From the NCBI GenBank assembly GCA_002504495.1, contig DATC01000053.1:1-43477 (forward strand): a stretch of 43,477 nt of DNA, in the 5' to 3' direction. The stretch comes from Methanomassiliicoccaceae archaeon UBA537 (GTDB lineage Archaea > Thermoplasmatota > Thermoplasmata > Methanomassiliicoccales > Methanomethylophilaceae). This document shows, one piece after another, positions 7,313 to 15,063 of this stretch. A program made the position numbers and the translations under genes. Within the stretch, counting starts at the first letter, position 1. Each line of letters begins with the position of its first letter. The notes beneath the pieces are model-generated. The model was not told the origin of the DNA, did not search any database, and worked only from the letters and a program-made list of their open reading frames with translations.

Positions 7313-8424
7313 CCGATATACCGCTCAACGAGCAGCTCCACGGCTTCATAGACGACCTGGAGCGCACCCTCGACCATCACGGGGAGCCGATCGACTGCGA
7401 TGCTGTGGTCCTCTGCGGCGTCGGCGGATCCGCGGTCAGCGGGGACGTCGCGGCCGATTGCTATCGCATGATCTCTCCCGTGCCCCTCTACACCGTCAAG
7501 AATCCCGACATCCCCAACTGGGCCGGATCGCGCACACTCGCCATAGTGTCCAGCTATTCCGGCAACACCGCGGAGACGCTCGAGATGTACAGGCAGGCCA
7601 AGGAGAAGGGCTGCACCGTCGTAGCTCTGACATCCGGAGGCAGGCTGAAGGATCTCGCCACCCTCAACGGGGACAGGGTCATGCTCCTGCCGCCCTCCAT
7701 GCAGCCGAGGCATGCGATCGGATACATGATCGGCTACACCCTGGCGATCATCCGCGATGCGGGAGCTTCCGATATATCGGAGGAGATACGCGCGTTCCTG
7801 CCGGACCTCCGCGAGTGGAGGGACAGGGAGGCCATTCCAGATGGATGCCTCGCCAGAAGGATCGCGGACTCGTTCAAGGGCAAGGTCCCCGTCGTGTGCT
7901 CCGGACCCAGCATGAGGTCCGTCGCGTTCAGATGGAAGACGCAGATAAACGAGAACTCCAAGCGCGTCGCATTCTTCGATGCCGTACCGGAGTTCGACTC
8001 CTGCGACCTGGCCGCATGGGCCTCCTCGCATCGCGACAACTACGTCCTCATCCTGCTGATGGGATGCGACGAAGGCAGGGATCTGATGGAGATGTTCGAC
8101 AAGGAGCTGGAATCGGCCGGATCGTCCCATCTGGCGGTGAGGCTCGGAGGTTCGTCGCCTCTCGAGGACCTCTTCCGTGCGATAATCCTGGGGGACTACG
8201 TCTCGATGTACATGGCCCTCTCCAGAGGAATAGATCCGGCGGAGGTCAGGCCGGTCATGCAGATGAAGGCCAAGCTCTCGCAGCGCTGGCCGATCGACGG
8301 TCCGACATCCCGGCGAGGGTCTCCTCGAACTCCTTCGCGAATCTCTTCGAGCGCTCCTCCGCCTTCTCAGGATCCGAGGATTCGGAGTATATCCTGTATT
8401 TCGGCTCCGTTCCGGAGGGCCTGA
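7309..8424 (+). CDS. Bifunctional phosphoglucose/phosphomannose isomerase
   Basis: The enzyme family interconverts fructose 6-phosphate with glucose 6-phosphate and mannose 6-phosphate. Two SIS domains are visible. The first loop is Gly-Val-Gly-Gly-Ser-Ala (37-42), Ser-Ser-Tyr-Ser-Gly-Asn-Thr-Ala-Glu-Thr lies at 81-90, and the catalytic Glu is in Ile-Asn-Glu-Asn-Ser-Lys (Glu 215). The motif that normally supplies the catalytic His reads Pro-Glu-Phe-Asp-Ser-Cys-Asp-Leu, with Ser 231 in its place; the upstream paralogue has the His. The conserved end is expected near residue 325, at Met-Lys-Ala-Lys-Leu-Ser-Gln. About 48 further residues, rich in Ser, Arg and Pro, are antisense to the mutase gene and look like run-on. 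The start overlaps the preceding stop by 4 nt. Confidence 0.85.
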   Translation: MTDIPLNEQLHGFIDDLERTLDHHGEPIDCDAVVLCGVGGSAVSGDVAADCYRMISPVPLYTVKNPDIPNWAGSRTLAIVSSYSGNTAETLEMYRQAKEKGCTVVALTSGGRLKDLATLNGDRVMLLPPSMQPRHAIGYMIGYTLAIIRDAGASDISEEIRAFLPDLREWRDREAIPDGCLARRIADSFKGKVPVVCSGPSMRSVAFRWKTQINENSKRVAFFDAVPEFDSCDLAAWASSHRDNYVLILLMGCDEGRDLMEMFDKELESAGSSHLAVRLGGSSPLEDLFRAIILGDYVSMYMALSRGIDPAEVRPVMQMKAKLSQRWPIDGPTSRRGSPRTPSRISSSAPPPSQDPRIRSISCISAPFRRA

Positions 8425-9655
8425 GCAGCACCCATCCGTCGTCGTATATCATCTTCAGCCCGTCCGTCCTGTCGATGCGTGCACCGTCGCCCCTGGCGGC
8501 CATGGCATCGGTCATCGCATCCTTGAAGCGGTCGGGGCAGGCGATCCCGATCTTGACCGTGGTGAACGACGGCAGCGAATCGACGAGCTCGTCCAGCGGT
8601 CCGGAGGCCGCGACGCACTCGAGCATCCTGGCGATGCCCATGGCTCCGTCCCTGCAGAACTGATGGTCGGCGAATATCAGCCCGCCGTTCTCCTCTCCTC
8701 CGAAGACCGCTCCGTCGGCGGCCATCTCGCGCGCCACTATCGGCGATCCGACGGCGGTGTAGACGGTCTCTCCGCCGGATTCCGCGACGGCATCCTCCAC
8801 CACGCGGGACGTGGCGACGGTGACGACGACCTTTCCCCCCTTTCCTGCGAGCAGGTATCTCCCGAGGATCGCCAGCGCCTTGTCTCCGGGCACGTACCTT
8901 CCGGAGGACGTGACGAAGACGACCCTGTCGGCGTCCCCGTCGTGGGCTATGCCCATGTCGAAGTCTCCGTTCCGGACGGCCGCGATCAGTTCCTGGAGGT
9001 GATCCTCAGTGGGCTCGCTCAGATGGCCGGGGTCGCGCATATCGGGGGCGCCGTTCAGGACGACGGCCTCCACGCCCAGCCTTTCCAGGAGCATAGGGGA
9101 TGTGATGCACGAGCATCCGTTCGCGCAGTCCAGGACGACCCTGAATCCTCTCTTCCCGATCGAATCCGCATCGATCTTGGACACGACCGAATTCACGTAC
9201 TCCTCGGCGGCTCCTCCCACACGGATGCGGGTCCCGATATCGTGCCAGCCCACAGCATCCGGTTCTGCATGGTACGCCGCTTCGATCTCGTCCTCCTGCG
9301 CCTTGGTGCACTCGGTTCCGTCTCCGGCTATGCATTTGATTCCGTTGAATTCGGGCGGATTGTGCGAAGCGGTGATCATCACCCCTCCGTCCACGTCCTT
9401 CCTGACCTTGATCCAATGCTGGAGTGCGGGAGTCGGGATCATGCCGAGATCCAGGACGTCGCAGCCGACGGACATCAGGCCTGCGGACAGGGCGTCGATG
9501 AGCATCTCCGACGACGTACGAGGGTCGCGTGCGACGGCGATCCTCTTTCCAAGGACGGTTCCGGCGGCTCTTCCCATGACCAGGGCGAGCTCGCAGCTCA
9601 TGTCTTCGTCGGCGATTCCGCGGACCCCGTTGGTCCCGAACATCCTGCTTCCCAT
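8255..9655 (-). CDS. glmM: Phosphohexomutase of the archaeal GlmM/phosphomannomutase type
   Basis: An alpha-D-phosphohexomutase of 466 residues that moves phosphate between C6 and C1 of a hexose or glucosamine. All four family signatures are present: the phosphoserine loop Thr-Ala-Ser-His-Asn-Pro-Pro, the metal loop Asp-Gly-Asp-Ala-Asp-Arg, the sugar loop Gly-Gly-Glu-Glu-Asn-Gly-Gly, and Arg-Pro-Ser-Gly-Thr-Glu-Pro near the C-terminus. Archaeal members act as phosphoglucosamine mutase or phosphomannomutase, and sequence alone does not settle which; the PGI/PMI neighbours favour hexose-phosphate flow to sugar nucleotides. The last 14 or so residues (after a CGA codon at 8294-8296) are unlike the family and overlap the convergent gene by 170 nt. 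Confidence 0.88.
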   Translation of the reverse strand: MGSRMFGTNGVRGIADEDMSCELALVMGRAAGTVLGKRIAVARDPRTSSEMLIDALSAGLMSVGCDVLDLGMIPTPALQHWIKVRKDVDGGVMITASHNPPEFNGIKCIAGDGTECTKAQEDEIEAAYHAEPDAVGWHDIGTRIRVGGAAEEYVNSVVSKIDADSIGKRGFRVVLDCANGCSCITSPMLLERLGVEAVVLNGAPDMRDPGHLSEPTEDHLQELIAAVRNGDFDMGIAHDGDADRVVFVTSSGRYVPGDKALAILGRYLLAGKGGKVVVTVATSRVVEDAVAESGGETVYTAVGSPIVAREMAADGAVFGGEENGGLIFADHQFCRDGAMGIARMLECVAASGPLDELVDSLPSFTTVKIGIACPDRFKDAMTDAMAARGDGARIDRTDGLKMIYDDGWVLLRPSGTEPKYRIYSESSDPEKAEERSKRFAKEFEETLAGMSDRRSASAARAWPSSA

Positions 9656-9749
9656 GAGGCTCCCTATCGTCCGTACACTATCTTAACCTTGATTCGCGAC
9701 GGAGTCCCGCTCCGTTTTCCTCGGTTTTCCTCTTCCGGTTCATCTGAGG

Positions 9750-9757
9750 TTAAATAC
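9750..9757 (+). promoter_or_regulatory. TATA box for the zinc protein/aEF-1beta operon
   Basis: TTAAATAC at 9750-9757 lies 22-29 nt before ATG 9779, the distance expected for a leaderless archaeal transcript. No Shine-Dalgarno precedes that ATG. Confidence 0.6.
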
Positions 9758-9778
9758 AAGGATGGTAATCGCGTGCGC

Positions 9779-9946
9779 ATGGCAGCCGACAAGATATGCT
9801 CTTCCTGCGGGAAGAGGCTGATTGGCCGCGGAAACACCACCTTCAAGTGCCCCAAGTGCGGGGAGTACGAGATCGGAAGGTGCGCGCAGTGCCGCGACCA
9901 GAGCGTTCCCTACGAGTGCAAGAAGTGCGGATTCATCGGACCGTGA
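9779..9946 (+). CDS. Small zinc-finger protein of the HVO_2753 type
   Basis: This protein of 55 residues has four Cys-x2-Cys pairs (Cys 7/10, 24/27, 35/38, 47/50) and ends Gly-Phe-Ile-Gly-Pro. Length, spacing and ending match the archaeal small zinc protein known from Haloferax as HVO_2753, which folds around two zinc ions. Its gene lies beside the gene for aEF-1beta, 9 nt upstream here. That arrangement is common in euryarchaea and suggests a role near translation, but the molecular function is not settled. ATG 9779 is supported by the TATA box; GTG 9773 is three codons too early for the family. Confidence 0.85.
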   Translation: MAADKICSSCGKRLIGRGNTTFKCPKCGEYEIGRCAQCRDQSVPYECKKCGFIGP

Positions 9947-9955
9947 GGTGCTGGG

Positions 9956-10225
9956 ATGGGACAGATCGCTGCAGCCTACGACCTCATGCCCGAGAGCACC
10001 GAGATCGACCTCGAAGGTATCGTCGCCAAACTTCCCGGCGTCATCCCCGAAGGCGTCAAGATCACCGAGACCCAGATCAAGCCCGTCGCGTTCGGGCTCA
10101 TGAAGGTCTGGGTCGGACTCATCATCGACGATACCGACCAGGAGGTCGGCACCAAGCTGGAGGATGCGCTCCGCTCCATTCCTGGAATCGAGAATGTCGA
10201 GTGCGTCGCCAGCACCGTCGTCTGA
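9956..10225 (+). CDS. ef1b: Translation elongation factor aEF-1beta
   Basis: A protein of 89 residues that acts as nucleotide exchange factor for aEF-1alpha in the cytoplasm. The length and the pattern Gly-Gln-Ile-Ala-Ala-Ala-Tyr, then Ile-Lys-Pro-Val-Ala-Phe-Gly-Leu and Val-Glu-Cys-Val-Ala at the end fit the archaeal family, which is a single alpha/beta domain. It is the second gene of a two-gene unit with the zinc protein and is followed within 11 nt by a hairpin and T-rich tract, so the unit probably ends here. Confidence 0.93.
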   Translation: MGQIAAAYDLMPESTEIDLEGIVAKLPGVIPEGVKITETQIKPVAFGLMKVWVGLIIDDTDQEVGTKLEDALRSIPGIENVECVASTVV

Positions 10226-10235
10226 TATCTGAAAC

Positions 10236-10264
10236 GCGGGCTCTGCCCGCCTTTTCCATTTTTT
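10236..10264 (+). terminator. Hairpin and T-rich terminator after aEF-1beta
   Basis: GCGGGC (10236-10241) and GCCCGC (10245-10250) form a perfect 6-bp stem with a TCT loop, followed by CTTTTCCATTTTTT. This is the clearest terminator in the window. Confidence 0.75.
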
Positions 10265-10286
10265 CCGATCCTGCGGGGTCGTGTCC

Positions 10287-11174
10287 ATGAGATTCACAGC
10301 AGATTGCGGGCCCTGCCTCATGCGCAGAGTCCTTTTCCAATCGCGTCTCGCCGGAACCGGGCGCGAATTCGAGGCGGTGAAGGCCTCCGCGGAGGTCCTC
10401 GGCAGCAGCATGGATCCGGATGTCGAATCCGTCCGCATAGCGACCGAGGTGCACAGGGCGGCATATGCCGCCGTCGGATGCGAGGACCCGTACAGGGAGC
10501 TCAAGATCCGCGCCGATGCCGTGGCGGGTCCCATCGCCGAGCGTCTGGAAGGCATCGTCCGTGATTCGGACGACCCTCTTCGGGCCGCGGTCATGGGGGC
10601 TGTTGCGGGGAACGTGCTCGATTTCGGCAACGGGACCGCGATGGACTCTCCGGACGGATTCGAGGAGGCCTATTCGGAGCTGGTCGGCCAGGGTCTCGCC
10701 GTGGACGATACGGCCCTCCTATCCGAACTGATATCCTCCTCCCCGGGTGTCGTCTACATGTTCGACAACTGCGGGGAATCGTGTCTCGATCTGGTCCTCA
10801 TGAGGCTCATCAGAGGAATGGGCAAGCGCGTGGTCGCGGTCGTCCGCGGAGCTCCCATACTCAACGATGTCGCCATGGAGGACGCCCTTCGCATCCGCAC
10901 CGACGAGGTCGCGGACAGGATCGTCGACACGGGAGGATTCTTCATAGGAGTGGATTGGGACGATCTTCCCGAGGCGCTCTCGGAGGAGATCGGAAGATGC
11001 GGTCTGATCATCGCCAAGGGGATGGCCAATTTCGAGGCGTCCTCGGGTCGCGGGATCCCCGTCCCGATCGTCCATATCCTCAGGACCAAGTGCGCTCCGG
11101 TCGCTCAGGCCCTCGGGGCGCCCCAGAATGTTAATGTCGTCAAGGTCGTTGTCCCCTCGAGGAACAATCCATGA
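10287..11174 (+). CDS. DUF89/ARMT1-like metal-dependent phosphatase
   Basis: A protein of 295 residues with the archaeal DUF89 layout. It begins with a Cys-Gly-Pro-Cys block (residues 8-11), has a Gly-Asn-Val-Leu-Asp-Phe-Gly segment mid-chain, and then Asp-Asn-Cys-Gly-Glu followed by Arg-Gly-Ala-Pro-Ile-Leu-Asn-Asp, whose acidic residues form the metal site in this fold. Family members are damage-control phosphatases acting on sugar phosphates such as fructose 1-phosphate or on phosphorylated metabolites. The true substrate here is unknown. The ATGA overlap with the sugar nucleotidyltransferase suggests a role in clearing by-products of sugar phosphate metabolism. ATG 10287 has a GGGGT Shine-Dalgarno about 7 nt upstream. 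Confidence 0.82.
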   Translation: MRFTADCGPCLMRRVLFQSRLAGTGREFEAVKASAEVLGSSMDPDVESVRIATEVHRAAYAAVGCEDPYRELKIRADAVAGPIAERLEGIVRDSDDPLRAAVMGAVAGNVLDFGNGTAMDSPDGFEEAYSELVGQGLAVDDTALLSELISSSPGVVYMFDNCGESCLDLVLMRLIRGMGKRVVAVVRGAPILNDVAMEDALRIRTDEVADRIVDTGGFFIGVDWDDLPEALSEEIGRCGLIIAKGMANFEASSGRGIPVPIVHILRTKCAPVAQALGAPQNVNVVKVVVPSRNNP

Positions 11175-12193
11175 GCGTCAGGCAAGCAGTGGTCATGGTC
11201 GGAGGAAAGGGCACGAGGCTCCTCCCTCTGACGGAGACGAGACCCAAGATCATCCTTCCCGTCGCGGACCGTCCGTGCCTGTGGTACCTCCTGAGGTCCC
11301 TGGCCGCCGGAGGCATCAAGGAGGTCATACTCGCCTGCGGATACAAGTCCGAGCTCATGAGGACCGCCATAGGCGACGGCTCCGACCTGGGATTGGACAT
11401 AGAGTACTCCTACGAGGACGAGCCCCTGGGCACCGGAGGTGCCATGAAGCTCGTGGAGGACCGTCTGGACGACACCTTCGTGGCCGCCAACGGGGACGTG
11501 TTCGTATCCATGGACGTGTCGGGAGAGATCGATATCCACAGGAGCACCGGCGCCGCCGTGACGATCGCATTGACGCCCGTAGACAATCCATGCGAGTTCG
11601 GGATAGCCCGTGTCGACGACGAGCTCAGGATCACCGAGTTCAAGGAGAAGCCGAAGCCGGAAGAGGTCTTCTCCAATCTCATCAACGCGGGAGTGTACGT
11701 CCTGCAGAAGGATGTCCTGTCCGAGGTTCCCGAGGGAACGTTCTACGATTTCTCCAAGGACCTGGTGCCGAGGCTCATGTCCGAAGGCAGGAGGATCCAG
11801 GGATACGAGGTGGACGGCATCTGGATGGATGTCGGACGCCCGAGGGATCTCCTCAGGGCCAATCTGGCCATAGCCGACGCGGAATACGCCGGAAGGGACT
11901 GGAAGGCCCCGGGATGCGCACTGGACGGCTCGTTCTATCTGGGTCCCGGATCGTCCGTCAACGGATGCAGGCTCACCGACACCGCGATACTCAACCACTC
12001 ATCCGTCAAGGCCTCCGATCTGGACCGCGTCCTCGTGATGGAGGGATGCGAGATACACGGCGCGAGGATAGCCAACAGCATCCTCGGAGAAGGGTGTCGT
12101 GTCGGCAAGGGCGCCGTCGTCACCGATTCCGTCCTGGCCGACGGGACCGTGGTGAAGCCCGGGGAGGTCCTCGATCAGGGCCGCACCGTCTGA
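11171..12193 (+). CDS. Sugar-1-phosphate nucleotidyltransferase with left-handed beta-helix tail
   Basis: A protein of 340 residues. The N-terminal domain (about 1-230) is an NDP-sugar pyrophosphorylase with Gly-Gly-Lys-Gly-Thr-Arg-Leu, Pro-Lys-Ile-Ile-Leu-Pro, Gly-Thr-Gly-Gly-Ala and Phe-Lys-Glu-Lys-Pro; the last 100 residues carry hexapeptide-like repeats of a beta-helix. This layout is typical of archaeal mannose-1-phosphate guanylyltransferases, but glucose-1-phosphate thymidylyl- and uridylyltransferases share it. With hexose isomerase, mutase and heptose genes nearby, GDP-mannose or GDP-heptose are reasonable candidate products. It overlaps the DUF89 gene by 4 nt and is probably translated with it. 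Confidence 0.85.
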   Translation: MSVRQAVVMVGGKGTRLLPLTETRPKIILPVADRPCLWYLLRSLAAGGIKEVILACGYKSELMRTAIGDGSDLGLDIEYSYEDEPLGTGGAMKLVEDRLDDTFVAANGDVFVSMDVSGEIDIHRSTGAAVTIALTPVDNPCEFGIARVDDELRITEFKEKPKPEEVFSNLINAGVYVLQKDVLSEVPEGTFYDFSKDLVPRLMSEGRRIQGYEVDGIWMDVGRPRDLLRANLAIADAEYAGRDWKAPGCALDGSFYLGPGSSVNGCRLTDTAILNHSSVKASDLDRVLVMEGCEIHGARIANSILGEGCRVGKGAVVTDSVLADGTVVKPGEVLDQGRTV

Positions 12194-12273
12194 CCGCCGA
12201 CGGCCTGCGGACGTTCGAAGAAGCGTCCAATCGGGCTATATACACCCACGCTCATCCAGCCGGCGGTAGTCCA

Positions 12274-12636
12274 ATGTATGTCATATCCCTCATCGTGAAG
12301 AACGAATTCGGTGTGATGCAGAGGGTCATGGGGGAGTTCACCCGCAACAAGATCAACGTCGAGACCATCGTCGTGGGCAAATGCGAGATCCCCGGAAGAT
12401 CCCGCATGGTGCTGTCCGTCGTCGGTCAGGACGCCGCAAGGACCGCCATCGGCAGGCTGCAGAAGCTCCAGGACGTCTACTCGGCAGAGCTCGTTCCCGA
12501 GTCCGGACAGTCCGCATACGCGCTGATCTCCACTACCAAGGGCAATGTAGGTCTTGTCGGAGGATCCGACGAGGTGGAGGAGGTCATCGACGGGATGTCC
12601 CCTGAACGCTACGTGAAGGCCCTCAACGCGCTCTGA
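12274..12636 (+). CDS. Small ACT-domain protein, acetolactate synthase regulatory-subunit-like
   Basis: A protein of 120 residues. The first half is an ACT domain that begins Met-Tyr-Val-Ile-Ser-Leu-Ile-Val-Lys-Asn and continues with Phe-Thr-Arg-Asn-Lys-Ile-Asn-Val-Glu-Thr, which matches the IlvH/IlvN pattern. Regulatory subunits are usually about 160 residues, so the second domain is short or rearranged. No ilvB lies in the window, but ilvE does, 10.5 kb away. A TATA-like box at 12236-12244 lies about 30 nt before ATG 12274, so the gene is likely transcribed separately from the nucleotidyltransferase. A free-standing ACT sensor is the alternative. Confidence 0.68.
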   Translation: MYVISLIVKNEFGVMQRVMGEFTRNKINVETIVVGKCEIPGRSRMVLSVVGQDAARTAIGRLQKLQDVYSAELVPESGQSAYALISTTKGNVGLVGGSDEVEEVIDGMSPERYVKALNAL

Positions 12637-12667
12637 ACCACTTTCGACGGCCTCGGGAGGAAGCTGG

Positions 12668-14023
12668 ATGGGCGAAGGCATGACAGGTTCGGCGATCAGA
12701 TGGGCGCACGCCCACCCTTTGCTCCTGATGCTGGTCCTCGCCCTCGTGTTCAGGCTCGTCCTGATGCCGTTCCTCGTCTACGACTTCGACATCTATCATT
12801 GGGCTCTCATCATAGAGAACATCCAGGCCGGGAACGGTCTCTACGAGGTCGCCGGATACTACTACACGCCCGTATGGGGCTATATCCTGGGCGCGATGAC
12901 GGGCCTTCTGGATCTGTTCGGAGGCCTGGACGTCTTCGGAGTCAGGTACACCGAGCTCCTGCCGGTGGAGGACCTCGTCTGCAGGTTCCACATAGCCACC
13001 ATCACCACGTTGGACTTCAACATCGCGATGAAGGTCCTCCTTGTGGCCTGCGACTTCGCCGTGGCGGCCCTGATCCACAGATTCACCATCGATCTGACCT
13101 CGGATCCGAGGAAGGCTCTGTTCGCGACGGCGCTGTGGCTCTTCTGTCTTCCCGTCGTCTACATGTCGGCTATCCAGGCGCAGTTCGATACGATCTCCGC
13201 GCTGTTCACGCTGCTGACCGTGTACCTGCTGTACAGGGACCAGCCTCTTCTGGCGGGCATGATGTTCTCGTGCACCGTGCTCCTGAAGTTCTTCCCTGCC
13301 TTCATGATCCTGGTCCTCGTGGCGTACATATGGACGAAGCACAGGGACGACGGCAGGGCTGTCGGGATGATCGTGCAGGCCGTCCTCGGAGCAGTCGTAG
13401 TCTTCATCGTGTTCTATGCGCCGCAGATCGTCGACGGGAACTTCCTGGACAGCATATCCTTCGTCACGGGCAGGGTCGGCACATCCAATGCCCTCGGCAG
13501 CGTCGCGAAGGTCGCCATAATGCTGGTCGGAACCGTCGTCTCGGGGCTGGCCATGCTCCGTTCCGAGGGGGACCTCGACAGGAGGCTGATCCGGTGCTGC
13601 ATGGTGGCGCTGGTCTTCGTCGTGCTTCCGTCGACGACTCCGCAGTACCCTATCGTGTTCATCCCGCTGCTCGCGATGGTCATAGCCGACGGCTGCGGCG
13701 CCTACATGCGCCCGTACATCGTCATGACGGTGGGCGCCGTGCTCAATGCGCTGACCGTCAACAACTTCTCCCTTCTGCTCTCGATCTCGGAGGAATCGTC
13801 CCTGGTGTCCCCGTCGTGGGTCGTCTCGGCGATGCAGTCCCTCGAGTCCGTCACGTTATTCGGCGAGACGATCGTCACCGTGTCGTGCGCGGTCGCCGGA
13901 GTCGTCCAGGCGATCGGGACGCTCTTCATACTCATGGTGTTCTTCAGGGCCGGCATCGAGCGCGCGGTCCCGAGGTCCCGTCGTCTTCTCGATCTGATAG
14001 GTGGTCAACATGTCGAACGATAA
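12668..14023 (+). CDS. GT-C-like multi-pass membrane protein (cassette B, gene 1)
   Basis: A protein of 451 residues with about ten to twelve membrane helices. Its first outer loop reads Tyr-Asp-Phe-Asp-Ile-Tyr-His-Trp, then Ala-Gly-Asn-Gly-Leu-Tyr-Glu-Val-Ala-Gly and Tyr-Thr-Pro-Val-Trp-Gly-Tyr-Ile-Leu-Gly, homologous to the same region of the proteins at 2427 and 15064. A Phe-Phe-Pro-Ala motif after a Leu-Lys matches the Lys-x-x-Pro-Ala seen in GT87-like enzymes. The acidic first loop would be the likely catalytic site if it is a GT-C transferase using a polyprenyl-phosphate sugar. It starts 32 nt after the ACT gene and overlaps the next gene by 14 nt. Confidence 0.65.
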   Translation: MGEGMTGSAIRWAHAHPLLLMLVLALVFRLVLMPFLVYDFDIYHWALIIENIQAGNGLYEVAGYYYTPVWGYILGAMTGLLDLFGGLDVFGVRYTELLPVEDLVCRFHIATITTLDFNIAMKVLLVACDFAVAALIHRFTIDLTSDPRKALFATALWLFCLPVVYMSAIQAQFDTISALFTLLTVYLLYRDQPLLAGMMFSCTVLLKFFPAFMILVLVAYIWTKHRDDGRAVGMIVQAVLGAVVVFIVFYAPQIVDGNFLDSISFVTGRVGTSNALGSVAKVAIMLVGTVVSGLAMLRSEGDLDRRLIRCCMVALVFVVLPSTTPQYPIVFIPLLAMVIADGCGAYMRPYIVMTVGAVLNALTVNNFSLLLSISEESSLVSPSWVVSAMQSLESVTLFGETIVTVSCAVAGVVQAIGTLFILMVFFRAGIERAVPRSRRLLDLIGGQHVER

Positions 14024-15056
14024 GCGCACCGATCTCCGTCTCGCAGTCATCGCGATAGCCATAATCGCCGTTCTGGTGGCGGGGGAGATCGTGGTCTACA
14101 CATCGGATTACACCGACTACTCCGCTTCGGCATCGATTGACGGGGATCTGGTCTCGTACGAGATCTCCGCGACGGGATCCAAGGAGTACTCCGTCGTGGT
14201 CTCGGACAACGGCTCCCACAGGCAGACGGAGCGCCTGTACATCTATCAGGACGATTCGTACAAGACCGACTATTCGGATGTCCTGGTGGCGGTAGGCGCG
14301 CGCGAACTCGACCAGGCCTACTACATAGAGCAGCTCGGTCCTACGCTCAGATATCGCGGGATCCACGACATCGAGATCCTGGACGCGGACGCTCTCAGGG
14401 AGCGCCTGATATCCGATGCGGAGTCCGGGCAGTCCTCGACCGCAGGGCTCGTCATGCTCTCGGGAGCATTCCCGTCGACCGTCTACACGGGGTCCGCGGA
14501 CGATCCTGTGATGAAATGGATATCGTCCGGAGGAAGCCTGTTCTGGATCGGCAATCTCATAGGCGCTTGCTATGCGACCCACGATGCTCTGGTTCCAGTG
14601 GAAGGCTATCAGGAGCTGTTCTTCGGGGCGGAGTGCCTCAACACGTCCGGGGGGAAGGCGTACTCCGAGGTGGATTCCAACGGCTACTGCTCCGCGCTGT
14701 CCCTCAAGAACAACCAGCTCGCCTACGCCGTGGACTGCAGCAGGGTCACCGGCCGCACGGCGCTTCCCGTGGGATTCGCATCCGACGGGTACTCCTCGGC
14801 TGCGCTCGTCTCGTACGGGTCGGGCATGGTGTGCGTGATCGCGGGGGACTACTCCAACATGCAGCGCGAGGATCTGGCGCAGATAATATCGTCCGGCATC
14901 GGGCCGGAGTCCATGATCATCGGCAGGGCCTTCGGAACTGCATCGGGGACGGCATCGGGCTCCTTCCACGTGGACGCCGCGGCAGGACATGCCTCCGCGT
15001 TCATCTACCTCGGAGGATACTACCCCGTGTACTGCAAGGCCATAGCCCTGTCCTGA
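14010..15056 (+). CDS. Membrane-anchored extracytoplasmic protein (cassette B, gene 2)
   Basis: A protein of 348 residues with one N-terminal hydrophobic helix (about residues 11-28), then an extracytoplasmic domain. ATG 14010 is preferred over GTG 14001 because AGGTGGT (13999-14005) sits at Shine-Dalgarno distance. It is homologous to the protein at 3745: both share Gly-x-[Leu/Phe]-Pro-Ser-[Ser/Thr]-[Ile/Val]-Tyr-Thr-Gly, Asp-Pro, a Trp, Gly-Gly, and a downstream Ile-Gly-x-x-Tyr-Ala, and both end with a beta-rich module closing on Cys-Lys-Ala. This copy is more GC-rich. It sits between two GT-C-like genes, so it is probably an outer-face partner of them. Its function is not known. Confidence 0.6.
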   Translation: MSNDKRTDLRLAVIAIAIIAVLVAGEIVVYTSDYTDYSASASIDGDLVSYEISATGSKEYSVVVSDNGSHRQTERLYIYQDDSYKTDYSDVLVAVGARELDQAYYIEQLGPTLRYRGIHDIEILDADALRERLISDAESGQSSTAGLVMLSGAFPSTVYTGSADDPVMKWISSGGSLFWIGNLIGACYATHDALVPVEGYQELFFGAECLNTSGGKAYSEVDSNGYCSALSLKNNQLAYAVDCSRVTGRTALPVGFASDGYSSAALVSYGSGMVCVIAGDYSNMQREDLAQIISSGIGPESMIIGRAFGTASGTASGSFHVDAAAGHASAFIYLGGYYPVYCKAIALS

Positions 15057-15063
15057 GGGAACC

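Noticed and set aside
8663..9778. Plus-strand open frame leading into the zinc protein, which would give a 427-residue product
   Set aside because: The upstream part is antisense to glmM. The TATA box at 9750-9757 and the family length both place the true start at 9779.
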